A stretch of DNA of 64,000 bases from NCBI RefSeq assembly GCF_000813005.1, contig NZ_JSYP01000019.1:146780-210779 (forward strand). The letters run 5' to 3'. This document shows positions 9,190-17,524 of the stretch, in pieces. The translations under genes and the position numbers were made by a program. Numbering within the stretch: position 1 is the first letter of the stretch; every line of letters starts with the position of its first letter. The stretch is from Flavobacterium sp. KMS (lineage in GTDB: Bacteria; Bacteroidota; Bacteroidia; Flavobacteriales; Flavobacteriaceae). Below the pieces are notes generated by a model, which searched no databases, was not told the origin of the DNA, and saw only the letters and a program-made list of their open reading frames with translations.

Positions 9190-10209
9190 CTAAAACTTCT
9201 GAAGCGTTTCTAAAACATATGTATGCATTACTTGTCTATAATCAAGATGCGTAACAATCCTAAGTTTTCCGTTACCCATTGAACTTATCGAAATATTTTT
9301 TTGTTTTAATTTTTCTATCAAAAGCTGATCACTGAAGTTCGGCTGCAATGAGAAAATTAAAATATTTGTCTCTACAGGTTCTACTGAAGCAACCCAATGT
9401 TTTGTTAACAAAACCGCTTCGATTTCTTTGGCTCTTCTATGATCTTCTGCTAATCTTTCTAAGTTATTTTCTAAGGAAAAAATTGCAGCTGCCGCCAAAT
9501 AACCAACCTGACGCATTCCTCCTCCCAACATTTTTCGGATTCTTAATGCTCTTTTTATATCGGCTTTAGTTCCTAATAACATAGAACCAATTGGAGCACC
9601 CAATCCTTTTGAGAAACAAACCGAAATGGTATCGAATATTTTTCCAAATTCTTTTGGATCTTGTCTTTTTGCAACTAAAGCATTCCAAATTCTGGCTCCA
9701 TCTAAGTGGAATTTCAAATTATTAGCATCACAAACTTGTTTTATCTTCCTTAAATCTTCAAGTTCATAACATGCCCCTCCACCTTTATTAGTAGTATTCT
9801 CTACACATACCAAACTCGTTAATGGACTATGATAAAACTCAGGGTCATTAATTGCTGCTGCAACCTGCTCGGCAGTAATCATACCACGATGTCCATCTAA
9901 TAAACAACAAGAAACACCGCTATTAAACGAAGCTCCTCCTCCTTCATAATGAAAAACGTGTGCATATTTATCGGCAATTAATTGCTCTCCTGGTTGTGTA
10001 TGTAATTTTATTGCGGTTTGATTTGCCATGGTTCCAGATGGAAAAAATAACCCTGCTTCCATACCGAACATTTCTGCTACTCCAGCTTCAAGTTCAATAA
10101 CCGTCGGGTCTTGCTTGTAAACATCATCTCCTACTTTAGCATTGAACATGTATTGCAACATTTCAATACTAGGTTTGGTAATGGTATCGCTAATTAAATT
10201 TATTTCCAT
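9190..10209 (-). CDS. Low-specificity threonine aldolase family
   Basis: A 339-residue fold-type I PLP enzyme. The lysine that forms the Schiff base is K201 in CFSKGLGAPIGS, and the HLDGARIWNA motif carrying the cofactor-binding Asp is present. Threonine aldolases split threonine or allo-threonine into glycine and acetaldehyde. The length is normal and no signal peptide is present. A -7-like box on the minus strand at 10241-10248 (TAATTTTG) lies 31 nt from the start codon. The first 14 bases of the gene and its upstream region recur as a diverged direct copy at 10485-10648. Confidence 0.87.
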   Translation of the reverse strand: MEINLISDTITKPSIEMLQYMFNAKVGDDVYKQDPTVIELEAGVAEMFGMEAGLFFPSGTMANQTAIKLHTQPGEQLIADKYAHVFHYEGGGASFNSGVSCCLLDGHRGMITAEQVAAAINDPEFYHSPLTSLVCVENTTNKGGGACYELEDLRKIKQVCDANNLKFHLDGARIWNALVAKRQDPKEFGKIFDTISVCFSKGLGAPIGSMLLGTKADIKRALRIRKMLGGGMRQVGYLAAAAIFSLENNLERLAEDHRRAKEIEAVLLTKHWVASVEPVETNILIFSLQPNFSDQLLIEKLKQKNISISSMGNGKLRIVTHLDYRQVMHTYVLETLQKF

Positions 10210-10360
10210 ATTCTAAAAACTGTATCTTAATTTTACACAACAAAATTACGTATTACTAATAGTTATTTTAAGCAAGTTTTAGTAAAATTTAACTTGTAAA
10301 TAACATCAGAACCAAATTAACGTATTATTTATAAAAAACATATAAACACACATTAATAGT
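10196..10360. repeat. Direct duplication in the ltaE-prfB gap, unit 1
   Basis: Matches 10485-10648 over about 160 nt at an offset of 289 nt, with scattered substitutions and small indels. The identical stretch AAATTTATTTCCAT includes the start codon of the threonine aldolase gene. This unit carries the aldolase -7 box at 10241-10248. Confidence 0.8.
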
Positions 10361-10484
10361 TTTAAATAAATTTTAAAATCGGCTAACTAATTTTAAAAAA
10401 CATATTCACGTAAGTTATATTTTCCATTATTATTTGTGCTATTACGCTATAATATAAACTTTTAGTATTCTTTTTTCTCCAATG

Positions 10485-10648
10485 AAATTTATTTCCATAT
10501 TCTAAAAACTATATCTTATTTTTGTCCAGCATAATTACGTATTTACTAATAGTTTTTTTTTAAAACACTTTTCTGTAAAATCTAATCTATAAGTAACATA
10601 AAACCGAATTAGCGTACTATTTATAAAATATAAAACTACTATTAATTT
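10485..10648. repeat. Direct duplication in the ltaE-prfB gap, unit 2
   Basis: Diverged second copy of 10196-10360. It carries a dead start of the threonine aldolase gene (reverse-strand ATG at 10496-10498 followed by only a few matching codons) and a degraded -7 box (CATAATTA on + at about 10531-10538). It abuts the prfB start codon, so it probably supplies the prfB upstream region. The 124 nt between the two units (10361-10484) show no gene. Confidence 0.8.
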
Positions 10649-11750
10649 ATGACAACTACCGAACAAATAAAAGGTATTGTGGAGCGCCTTGGTGCGTTGA
10701 GGAGGTATCTTTGACGTTGATGCCAAATTAATTGAAATCGCCAACGAAGAAGAAAAAACTTTTGCACCTGATTTCTGGAACAATGCAAAAGAAGCCGAGG
10801 TTATTGTAAAAAATCTAAGAAACAAGAAAAAATGGATTGAAGATTATAACAAAGCCATCGAACTTACTGATGAGTTGCAAATTGCCTATGATTTTTACAG
10901 AGAAGGAGGACTTTCGGCTGAAGAATTAGATGAGCATTATAAAGCTGCGCAACTACATATTGAAAATATCGAGTTTAAAAACATGCTTTCAGACGAAGGT
11001 GATAGCTTAAGTGCTGTAGTACAAATTACTGCTGGTGCTGGAGGAACCGAAAGTTGCGATTGGGCAGGAATGCTTATGCGTATGTATATGATGTGGGGTG
11101 AAAGTTATGGCTACAAAATAAAAGAACTTAACTTTCAGGCTGGTGAGGTCGCGGGTATCAAAACCGTTACCCTAGAGTTTGAAGGAGATTATTCTTTTGG
11201 TTATTTAAAAGGAGAAAACGGCGTACACCGTTTAGTTCGAATCTCCCCTTTTGATAGTAATGCCAAACGCCATACCTCATTTGCATCCGTTTATGTTTAT
11301 CCGCTTGTCGATGATAGTATCGAAATTGATATTAATCCTGCTGATATCGAAATTACAACATCTCGCTCTAGTGGTGCAGGAGGACAAAACGTAAATAAGG
11401 TTGAAACTAAAGTACAGTTGGTTCATAAACCAACAGGAATCCAAATTCAATGTTCTGAAACAAGATCTCAACAAGACAACAGACAACGTGCCATGCAAAT
11501 GTTACGATCTCAGTTATACGAAATCGAATTAAAGAAACAGCAAGCACAACGTGCCGATATCGAAGCTGGAAAAATGAAGATAGAATGGGGATCACAAATT
11601 AGAAACTATGTGATGCAACCTTATAAATTAGTCAAAGATGTTCGTACAGGTTATGAAACCAGTGATGTTGATGGCGTAATGAATGGTGAAATCGACCCTT
11701 TCCTTAAAGCATTCTTAATGATGATGGGACAAAAAGAAGAAGAATCTTAA
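10649..11750 (+). CDS. prfB: Peptide chain release factor 2, with programmed +1 frameshift
   Basis: RF2 recognises UGA and UAA and triggers peptide release through its GGQ motif (SSGAGGQNVNK). The gene must be read as two segments: 10649-10711 (21 codons ending in CTT), then a +1 shift past the in-frame TGA at 10712-10714, resuming with GAC at 10713. The shift site has the classic elements: an internal Shine-Dalgarno-like AGGAGG, then TAT CTT TGA C. The product is 366 residues, the usual RF2 length. Low RF2 favours the shift, so the gene autoregulates. Scanning for simple ORFs would truncate it to codons after about 10875. Note the AGGAGG in a genome that otherwise scarcely uses Shine-Dalgarno sequences. 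Confidence 0.96.
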
Positions 11751-11766
11751 TCTCAAACAAATAGTT

Positions 11767-11789
11767 AACCCAGCATTTCATGCTGGGTT
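11767..11789. terminator. Intrinsic terminator between prfB and the phospholipase gene
   Basis: Ten-base perfect stem AACCCAGCAT/ATGCTGGGTT with a TTC loop, followed on + by TTTTCTTTT. It ends prfB and lies between convergent genes. Confidence 0.85.
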
Positions 11790-11798
11790 TTTCTTTTA

Positions 11799-12707
11799 CT
11801 AAAGTGGCCCAACTAAAGAAACACCAACGCCTACTGTAGTTTGCAAATTATTATAGTCAATTAGAGTTTCTCCGTATCCATGCGAAACCAAAAGAAATCC
11901 TTTTAAATTTCCCGCAATTGGATATGACCACGAGAATGCCGCATTCCCCCTATTTCTATCAAAATTTAAATTATTACTTCCTGTAAAAGTAAAAATGCTC
12001 TTATTGTTAGTATAAATAATATTTATATCTCCACGACCTATATATTGAGCAATATCCGGGTTATCATCTTTTTCTGAACGAAGCCTTAGCCAAGGCCTCA
12101 CATAAACACTCCAATTATCACGGTCAAATCCTAAATGAAATATAATCCTGTTCCAACTTCTGGAAAAAGGCAAACCTTTACCATTTGATTCATGATTAAA
12201 TGCAACACCAGCCATTCGCATGTTAAAGCCTAAAACATTAAAGTTAAGTGGGTAATTAAAAATAACTTCAGGCTCATAATTAATTTCTCTAAATGGCCTT
12301 GACAAACTCTCATTATAAATCTGCCATTGTGATGCTTGTGTATATCCAACCCATAAATCGCCTTTTCCAAAAAGCAGATTGTGAAATATTTTTGTTTTAA
12401 AACTAAGCTGAAATTTAGTTTCAATATTATTATAGTTCGTTCCTGGTGGTGCAACATATTCGGGCTTACCATTTCCTGAGTATGGTTGCTCATTTGGCGA
12501 ACTATACCAATTAGCAGGCAAAATATAAATAGACTTATATGGCGTTATTAAAAATGTTCCGTTAGATGACTCAGGAGTTAACTCCCATCTCTCGGATATT
12601 GTATGAAGTTTATTAGGCTTACTAAATAAGTCTTTAACCTGAGAATAAGCAAATAAGGAATTAAATAACAGGAAAAAAAGTATGTTTTTAATAGAAAATA
12701 ATTTCAT
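11799..12707 (-). CDS. pldA: Outer-membrane phospholipase A (OMPLA family)
   Basis: A 302-residue protein with a hydrophobic signal peptide (about residues 1-22). The OMPLA active-site region is clear: NHESNGKGLPFSRSWNR, with His172 and Ser174 matching the catalytic His/Ser of E. coli OMPLA and the SRSWNR stretch conserved. It hydrolyses phospholipids that appear in the outer leaflet of the outer membrane; the family is a 12-strand beta-barrel. Nothing in the neighbourhood suggests an operon. Gene symbol by family resemblance. Confidence 0.88.
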   Translation of the reverse strand: MKLFSIKNILFFLLFNSLFAYSQVKDLFSKPNKLHTISERWELTPESSNGTFLITPYKSIYILPANWYSSPNEQPYSGNGKPEYVAPPGTNYNNIETKFQLSFKTKIFHNLLFGKGDLWVGYTQASQWQIYNESLSRPFREINYEPEVIFNYPLNFNVLGFNMRMAGVAFNHESNGKGLPFSRSWNRIIFHLGFDRDNWSVYVRPWLRLRSEKDDNPDIAQYIGRGDINIIYTNNKSIFTFTGSNNLNFDRNRGNAAFSWSYPIAGNLKGFLLVSHGYGETLIDYNNLQTTVGVGVSLVGPL

Positions 12708-13039
12708 GAATGTTTAGTTAAATTTTATCATAAAAATACTGCTTAAAAAACCGTTACTCTTATATTTTTACATTAAAATCTTATATTATTTGTGCTCTTA
12801 TTTATCTACCATTTCCCATATATCAGTACTAATCGCTAGATAAACAAAAAAATAACTATTAAAGTTAGCAAATCAAAAAACTGTTAACAATTTAATAGAT
12901 TTAATAACGTTTTTATAATAATAGAATTGTTATTATATCTTTTTATTAAAATACATCAAAATATAATTAGGTAATTAAATACTAATTGATTTTATTTGGC
13001 AAAAAATACCGCTAACCCCCTAAAACTATATAACAATAA
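12708..13039. other. Gene-free gap between divergent pldA and lpxD
   Basis: 332 nt of very AT-rich sequence. It must hold the promoters for both divergent genes, but I see no convincing TAnnTTTG box and no coding frame or repeat. Confidence 0.5.
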
Positions 13040-14038
13040 ATGAAATCCTATTCTATCCAAGAGCTGAATGAAGTAATTAATGGTGTTATTTATGGTAATA
13101 CTTCACAGAACATTACCGCAACTGAACAATTAGACAAAGCCACCAATACCGAAATTTCGTTCATTGGAAATAAAAAATACGAAAAACACTGGCAAGACTC
13201 CAAAGCAAGTGTAGCTGTTGTTAATGAAGATATCTCGATAGAACCAGGAGAAAACCGTGCATTTATAAAAGTAAAGAATGCAGATTTGGCAATGTCACAA
13301 ATCTTAGCTCTTTTTGCCCCACCTACACCTATATTTCATAATAACATCCATGTAAGAGCAGTTGTAGATGAGTCTGCAATTATTGGCGAAGGCGTTCGTA
13401 TTGGTGCAGGATGTTACATAGGCCCAAAAGTAAAACTAGCTGATAATGTAACTATTTACCCAAATGTGACTATTCTTGATGAATCTACAATCGGAAAAAA
13501 TACTATTATTTGGTCAGGAACAGTAATTCGTGAGCGTTGTCATATTGGTAATGATTGTATCATACATCCTAATGCAACTATTGGAGCCGATGGTTTCGGA
13601 TTTCGTCCATGTAGTGAAAAAGGTTTGGTGAAAATTCCGCAAATCGGAAATGTAATTATAGGAAACGGAGTTGAGATTGGAGCAAATTCATGTGTTGACC
13701 GCGGAAAATTTAGTTCTACAGTTCTTGGAGATGGCTGTAAAATTGATAATTTAGTTCAAATTGGTCATAATAGTAAACTAGGTAAGTTTTGTATCATGGC
13801 TGGAAATAGTGGTTTAGCCGGATCTGTAACACTAGGAAACGGAGTTATCATTGGTGGTAGTGCTTCGATAAAAGACCATACAACTATTGGAGATGGCGCA
13901 ATTGTTGGTGCAGGATCTGGAGTTACTGGAGATATCCCTGCTGGCAAAACTATGTTAGGATATCCTGCTGTAGAAGCTCGTGATGCTTTAAAACAATGGG
14001 CAATCTTAAAACGATTAGTTTGCGATTCTAAAAAATAA
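13040..14038 (+). CDS. lpxD: UDP-3-O-(3-hydroxyacyl)glucosamine N-acyltransferase
   Basis: A 332-residue protein and third enzyme of lipid A synthesis, adding a 3-hydroxyacyl chain to the 2-amino group of UDP-3-O-acylglucosamine. The N-terminal ~100 residues form the uridine-binding domain (TEISFIGNKKYEKHW), followed by hexapeptide repeats of a left-handed beta-helix (from about residue 115: VGxG/IGxG-type units) and a C-terminal helix. The catalytic histidine is in LVQIGHNSKLG. Not clustered with lpxA/lpxC here; Bacteroidota often carry an additional lpxD copy, so this may be one of two. Confidence 0.9.
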   Translation: MKSYSIQELNEVINGVIYGNTSQNITATEQLDKATNTEISFIGNKKYEKHWQDSKASVAVVNEDISIEPGENRAFIKVKNADLAMSQILALFAPPTPIFHNNIHVRAVVDESAIIGEGVRIGAGCYIGPKVKLADNVTIYPNVTILDESTIGKNTIIWSGTVIRERCHIGNDCIIHPNATIGADGFGFRPCSEKGLVKIPQIGNVIIGNGVEIGANSCVDRGKFSSTVLGDGCKIDNLVQIGHNSKLGKFCIMAGNSGLAGSVTLGNGVIIGGSASIKDHTTIGDGAIVGAGSGVTGDIPAGKTMLGYPAVEARDALKQWAILKRLVCDSKK

Positions 14039-14057
14039 AACAATATTCCTCATATAT

Positions 14058-14087
14058 AAAAAAACAGAAGTTCGCTTCTGTTTTTTT
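14058..14087. terminator. Intrinsic terminator after lpxD
   Basis: A 13-bp stem with a TTCG tetraloop, AAAAAAACAGAAG/CTTCTGTTTTTTT, flanked by A and T runs. Ends lpxD 19 nt after its stop codon. Confidence 0.9.
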
Positions 14088-14206
14088 GTTTATAACTGTT
14101 TCTGAACACTTTACAGTTACATTTTTTAAAACAAATTAATTATACTGTTTATTTCGATCGATTTCGTAAATTAGCACACACTATTTTGTTAAAAAACTAT
14201 ATTATT

Positions 14207-15835
14207 ATGGATTTAAACTTCAATAAAAACGAAGATCACAATAAACTCTTACTTTCTGAACTAAAACAAAAATTTGCCAAAGTAAAATTAGGTGGTGGCG
14301 AAAAACGCATCGAAAAACTTCATGCCGAAGGTAAAATGACAGCAAGAGAGCGAATTAATTATTTACTTGATGAAAATTCAAAAAATATAGAAATCGGAGG
14401 TTTTGTTGGAGAAGGAATGTATGCAGAACACGGTGGTTGCCCTTCTGGCGGTGTTGTTGTAAAAATAGGTTATGTACGAGGAAAACAATGTGTAGTTGTT
14501 GCCAATGATGCTACTGTAAAAGCTGGTGCCTGGTTTCCTATTACTGCCAAAAAAAATCTACGCGCACAAGAAATAGCAATGGAAAACAGATTACCTATCA
14601 TATATCTTGTAGATAGTGCTGGAGTTTATTTGCCGTTGCAAGATGAAATCTTTCCAGACAAAGAGCATTTCGGACGTATTTTTAGAAACAATGCCATAAT
14701 GAGTAGCATGGGTATAACTCAAATCGCTGCTGTAATGGGTAGTTGTGTAGCTGGTGGAGCTTATTTGCCAATCATGAGCGATGAAGCATTGATTGTAGAT
14801 AAAACAGGAAGCATATTTCTTGCAGGAAGTTATTTGGTAAAAGCAGCTATTGGAGAAACTATAGACAACGAAACTTTAGGAGGTGCAACAACACATTGCG
14901 AAATTTCGGGTGTTACGGATTATAAAGCCAAAGATGATAAAGACGCATTAGATAAAATAAAAAATATTGTAGATAAAATTGGTGATTATGATAAAGCGGG
15001 TTACAACCGTATTAAAGCTGAAAAACCAGCTTTAGATCCAAAAGAAATTTATGGTATTCTGCCAAAAGCCCGAAATGAGCAATACGATATGATGGAAATC
15101 ATCAAGCGTATGGTTGATAATTCGGAATTTGAAGCCTATAAAGAAGGTTACGGTCAATCATTAATTACTGGTTATGCCCGAATAGATGGTTGGGCAGTAG
15201 GAATTGTAGCCAATCAAAGAAAAGTAGTAAAAACAGCCAAAGGCGAAATGCAATTTGGTGGGGTTATCTACTCAGATAGCGCAGATAAAGCAACTCGTTT
15301 TATTGCTAATTGTAATCAGAAAAAAATTCCACTAGTTTTTGTACAAGATGTTACTGGTTTCATGGTAGGATCTAAATCTGAACATGGAGGAATTATAAAA
15401 GATGGTGCCAAAATGGTAAATGCCGTAAGTAATTCGGTAGTACCAAAATTTACCGTTATCGTTGGTAATTCATATGGTGCAGGAAACTATGCTATGTGTG
15501 GTAAAGCCTACGATCCAAGACTAATATTTGCATGGCCAAGTGCGGAACTAGCAGTAATGGGCGGAACTCAAGCAGCAAAAGTATTGGCACAAATCGAAGC
15601 TTCTTCTTTAAAATCAAAAGGAGAAATTGTAGACGAAGCCAAAGAAGCTGAATTATTTGCAAAAATAAAAGCGCGTTACGATGAACAAGTTTCTCCATAT
15701 TATGCAGCTTCCCGATTATGGACAGATGCTATTATCGACCCTCTAGATACCCGAACATGGATTTCTATGGGGATTGAAGCAGCGAACCACGCTCCTATTT
15801 TAAAACCATTTAATCTAGGCGTTATTCAGGTATAA
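14207..15835 (+). CDS. Acyl-CoA carboxylase carboxyltransferase (beta) subunit, methylcrotonyl-CoA carboxylase-like
   Basis: A 542-residue biotin-dependent carboxyltransferase that transfers CO2 from carboxybiotin to an acyl-CoA. The crotonase-like halves are recognisable: N-domain with VDSAGVYLPLQDEIFPDKEHFGRIF and GSCVAGGAYLPIMSDE, C-domain with QDVTGFMVG and GNSYGAGNYAMCGKAYDPRLIFAWPSAE. These match methylcrotonyl-CoA carboxylase beta (leucine breakdown) better than the propionyl-CoA type, by recall. No biotin-carboxylase alpha partner is in the window. The ATG at 14207 is preferred over the TTG at 14186. Confidence 0.85.
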   Translation: MDLNFNKNEDHNKLLLSELKQKFAKVKLGGGEKRIEKLHAEGKMTARERINYLLDENSKNIEIGGFVGEGMYAEHGGCPSGGVVVKIGYVRGKQCVVVANDATVKAGAWFPITAKKNLRAQEIAMENRLPIIYLVDSAGVYLPLQDEIFPDKEHFGRIFRNNAIMSSMGITQIAAVMGSCVAGGAYLPIMSDEALIVDKTGSIFLAGSYLVKAAIGETIDNETLGGATTHCEISGVTDYKAKDDKDALDKIKNIVDKIGDYDKAGYNRIKAEKPALDPKEIYGILPKARNEQYDMMEIIKRMVDNSEFEAYKEGYGQSLITGYARIDGWAVGIVANQRKVVKTAKGEMQFGGVIYSDSADKATRFIANCNQKKIPLVFVQDVTGFMVGSKSEHGGIIKDGAKMVNAVSNSVVPKFTVIVGNSYGAGNYAMCGKAYDPRLIFAWPSAELAVMGGTQAAKVLAQIEASSLKSKGEIVDEAKEAELFAKIKARYDEQVSPYYAASRLWTDAIIDPLDTRTWISMGIEAANHAPILKPFNLGVIQV

Positions 15836-15951
15836 ACACATCTAAATTCTTAGAAAAGATAAAATTACCCAAATCAATTTTGCAGTCCAAGAAATAACTA
15901 TGTCGTTAAAAATTAGTAACTTAGTACTATTATTTTAAATAACATAATATC

Positions 15952-16374
15952 ATGGAAAATGTAAAAAATTTAAATAAATGGGCAAATGCGCACACTTATT
16001 TACCTGTAGATTTATTACGTATTGCTTTGGGTGTATTTTTATTTATGAAAGGTGTTTTCTTCGTAACAAACATCCAATACTTACATGATTTAATATCTCC
16101 AATTGATAAATTTGGTGGCGGAATGTTCCTTTTACATTACATAGCACCAGCACACATGATTGGAGGTATCATGATTGTTTTTGGATTGCTTACCCGATGG
16201 GCAATTGGTGCACAATTACCAATCTTATTAGGAGCAATTTTAGTAAATTTTATGGGCGAAATGCATTCTCAAAATTTACTATTAGCAATTTGTGTCTTTA
16301 TAGTTTGTTTATTTTTCTTTTTTTACGGCAGTGGAAAACATTCTGCCGATTATTATTTTAAAATGCAACAATAA
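15952..16374 (+). CDS. DoxX family membrane protein
   Basis: A 140-residue protein with four hydrophobic helices and the DoxX-type start (DLLRIALGVFLFMKGVFF), then GGIMIVFGLLTRWAIGAQLPILLGAI. DoxX proteins are small inner-membrane proteins, often of unknown function or linked to redox stress. A -7-like TAACTTAG lies upstream near 15920. Monocistronic as far as can be seen. Confidence 0.75.
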   Translation: MENVKNLNKWANAHTYLPVDLLRIALGVFLFMKGVFFVTNIQYLHDLISPIDKFGGGMFLLHYIAPAHMIGGIMIVFGLLTRWAIGAQLPILLGAILVNFMGEMHSQNLLLAICVFIVCLFFFFYGSGKHSADYYFKMQQ

Positions 16375-16463
16375 CACATTAAAACAACAACATTTGTCTT
16401 ATGTTATGCGTTTTTTTTCTTAAAAGGGCATATAAATTGCCTTTTATGAATTAAGTTTGCAGC

Positions 16464-16817
16464 ATGAATTGGATTCGTAAGACCATCGTATTTGTTGGGC
16501 TTTTAATGCTCTTTTTATCTGCTTATAATGCAGACAAAGTTGCTATTGACGTAATTCAGCCTCAAAAAACAGATTCAAACTTTACTCACGATAGCATCCA
16601 TACTTCAGCTTTTATACAACCTCAAGCAGGATTTCATGTTGTAGCCGATGTAAAAACAAACTATCCGAGTCCTACTCTTAACAAATGGTTTGATACTTTT
16701 TTAATTGTAATCCCAGATTGCAAAATTCAAAGAAGTATATCCAATTTTGCAAATCAAACTTTAAATCAGAGCAAAAAGATTTCAATATTGCTCTACCCTT
16801 TCCATTATTTCTGGTGA
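16464..16817 (+). CDS. Small hypothetical protein with N-terminal signal/anchor
   Basis: 117 residues, family not recognised. It begins with a positively charged then hydrophobic stretch (residues 4-20), so it is probably exported or anchored. The rest is polar, with one further weakly hydrophobic patch near residues 76-84. A perfect -7 box TAAGTTTG sits at 16452-16459, only 4 nt before the ATG, which would give a leaderless or near-leaderless mRNA unless translation starts further in. Could be lineage-specific. Confidence 0.5.
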   Translation: MNWIRKTIVFVGLLMLFLSAYNADKVAIDVIQPQKTDSNFTHDSIHTSAFIQPQAGFHVVADVKTNYPSPTLNKWFDTFLIVIPDCKIQRSISNFANQTLNQSKKISILLYPFHYFW

Positions 16818-16932
16818 TTTAATCACATGATTCTAGCTATAGAAGATTAGTTTCTTCTACTAAAACCGGTTTGCAATCTGCATTCGGTTTATTATTTCAT
16901 GTTATATAATTAAATCTTAAATACAAACAATA

Positions 16933-17406
16933 ATGGATACATCTGTAACTATAATAGGCATCGCACTTGCCATAATCACACTATTACCTCTTTATTTTTC
17001 TTTACGTTCTAATTCGTTAAACAAAGCAAAAATCAAAGCAATAAAAGAAAAGCATAGCCTAAATGGAGCTTTTGATTTTGATTTAACAGAATCACAAAAC
17101 AAAAGAATTCTAACTATAGATAAAAAAAACAAAGGCTTTTTAGTAATGAACTTTAATAAAGGAAAAGAAGAAGCTTCATTTATAGATTTAAATCATGTAA
17201 AATCTTGTCGATTAGTTCCTACTACCGAAGTAGACGATACTATCGTAAAAGTTGATTTTGAGTTTCAAGACAAGATATCAGGACAAAAAATTGTAATTCC
17301 ATTTTACAACATTGAAGACGATCAAATAAGGCAAGTTTGCTTGCATGAAGATCAACAATTAGGTAAAAAATGGGTGCAAATCATCCAAGATTGTATTTCT
17401 AGTTAG
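16933..17406 (+). CDS. Hypothetical protein with one N-terminal membrane helix
   Basis: 157 residues, family not recognised. A single hydrophobic helix (residues about 5-24) is followed by a basic stretch and a soluble domain of about 110 residues with alternating hydrophobic strands, e.g. KGFLVMNFNKG and IVKVDFEFQD. The topology suggests a membrane-anchored cytoplasmic domain. A good terminator follows at 17420-17449, then the Fnr-type promoter of hemN. Confidence 0.6.
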   Translation: MDTSVTIIGIALAIITLLPLYFSLRSNSLNKAKIKAIKEKHSLNGAFDFDLTESQNKRILTIDKKNKGFLVMNFNKGKEEASFIDLNHVKSCRLVPTTEVDDTIVKVDFEFQDKISGQKIVIPFYNIEDDQIRQVCLHEDQQLGKKWVQIIQDCISS

Positions 17407-17419
17407 TTCTTAATTCGCT

Positions 17420-17449
17420 AAAGAGGTTCGTCATGAGCCTCTTTTTTTT
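17420..17449 (+). terminator. Intrinsic terminator upstream of hemN promoter
   Basis: Stem AAAGAGGTTC/GAGCCTCTTT (one G-T pair) with a GTCAT loop and a run of eight Ts. It separates the preceding gene from the hemN promoter. Confidence 0.85.
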
Positions 17450-17459
17450 GGATTACATT

Positions 17460-17503
17460 ATGATAATTATCATTTTAATCTCTTTGTATTCTAATTAATT
17501 TTG
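17460..17503 (+). promoter_or_regulatory. Fnr-type promoter of hemN
   Basis: Perfect palindrome ATGATAATTATCAT at 17460-17473 and perfect -7 box TAATTTTG at 17496-17503, 33 nt centre to centre, the geometry of an activator bound just upstream of RNA polymerase. The ATG is 21 nt past the box. The same arrangement recurs at 25105, 27608, 35211 and 38342. Confidence 0.8.
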
Positions 17504-17524
17504 ATTTCGCTTAAATAATGTGCT

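Noticed and set aside
10649..10714. prfB as a pseudogene because of the early in-frame TGA
   Set aside because: The stop is the regulated frameshift codon of RF2, with AGGAGG and CTT TGA C in place and an intact remaining frame.
10535..10825. A 96-codon minus-strand frame over the prfB start
   Set aside because: It is antisense to the N-terminal part of RF2, which is clearly coding once the programmed frameshift is recognised.
13765..14043. A 92-codon minus-strand frame inside lpxD
   Set aside because: It mirrors the hexapeptide-repeat codons of lpxD; repeat composition keeps the antisense frame open.
17460..17473. Palindrome as a Fur box
   Set aside because: It is only 14 nt, lacks the 19-bp GATAATGATAATCATTATC layout, and its copies face respiratory and haem genes rather than iron uptake genes.
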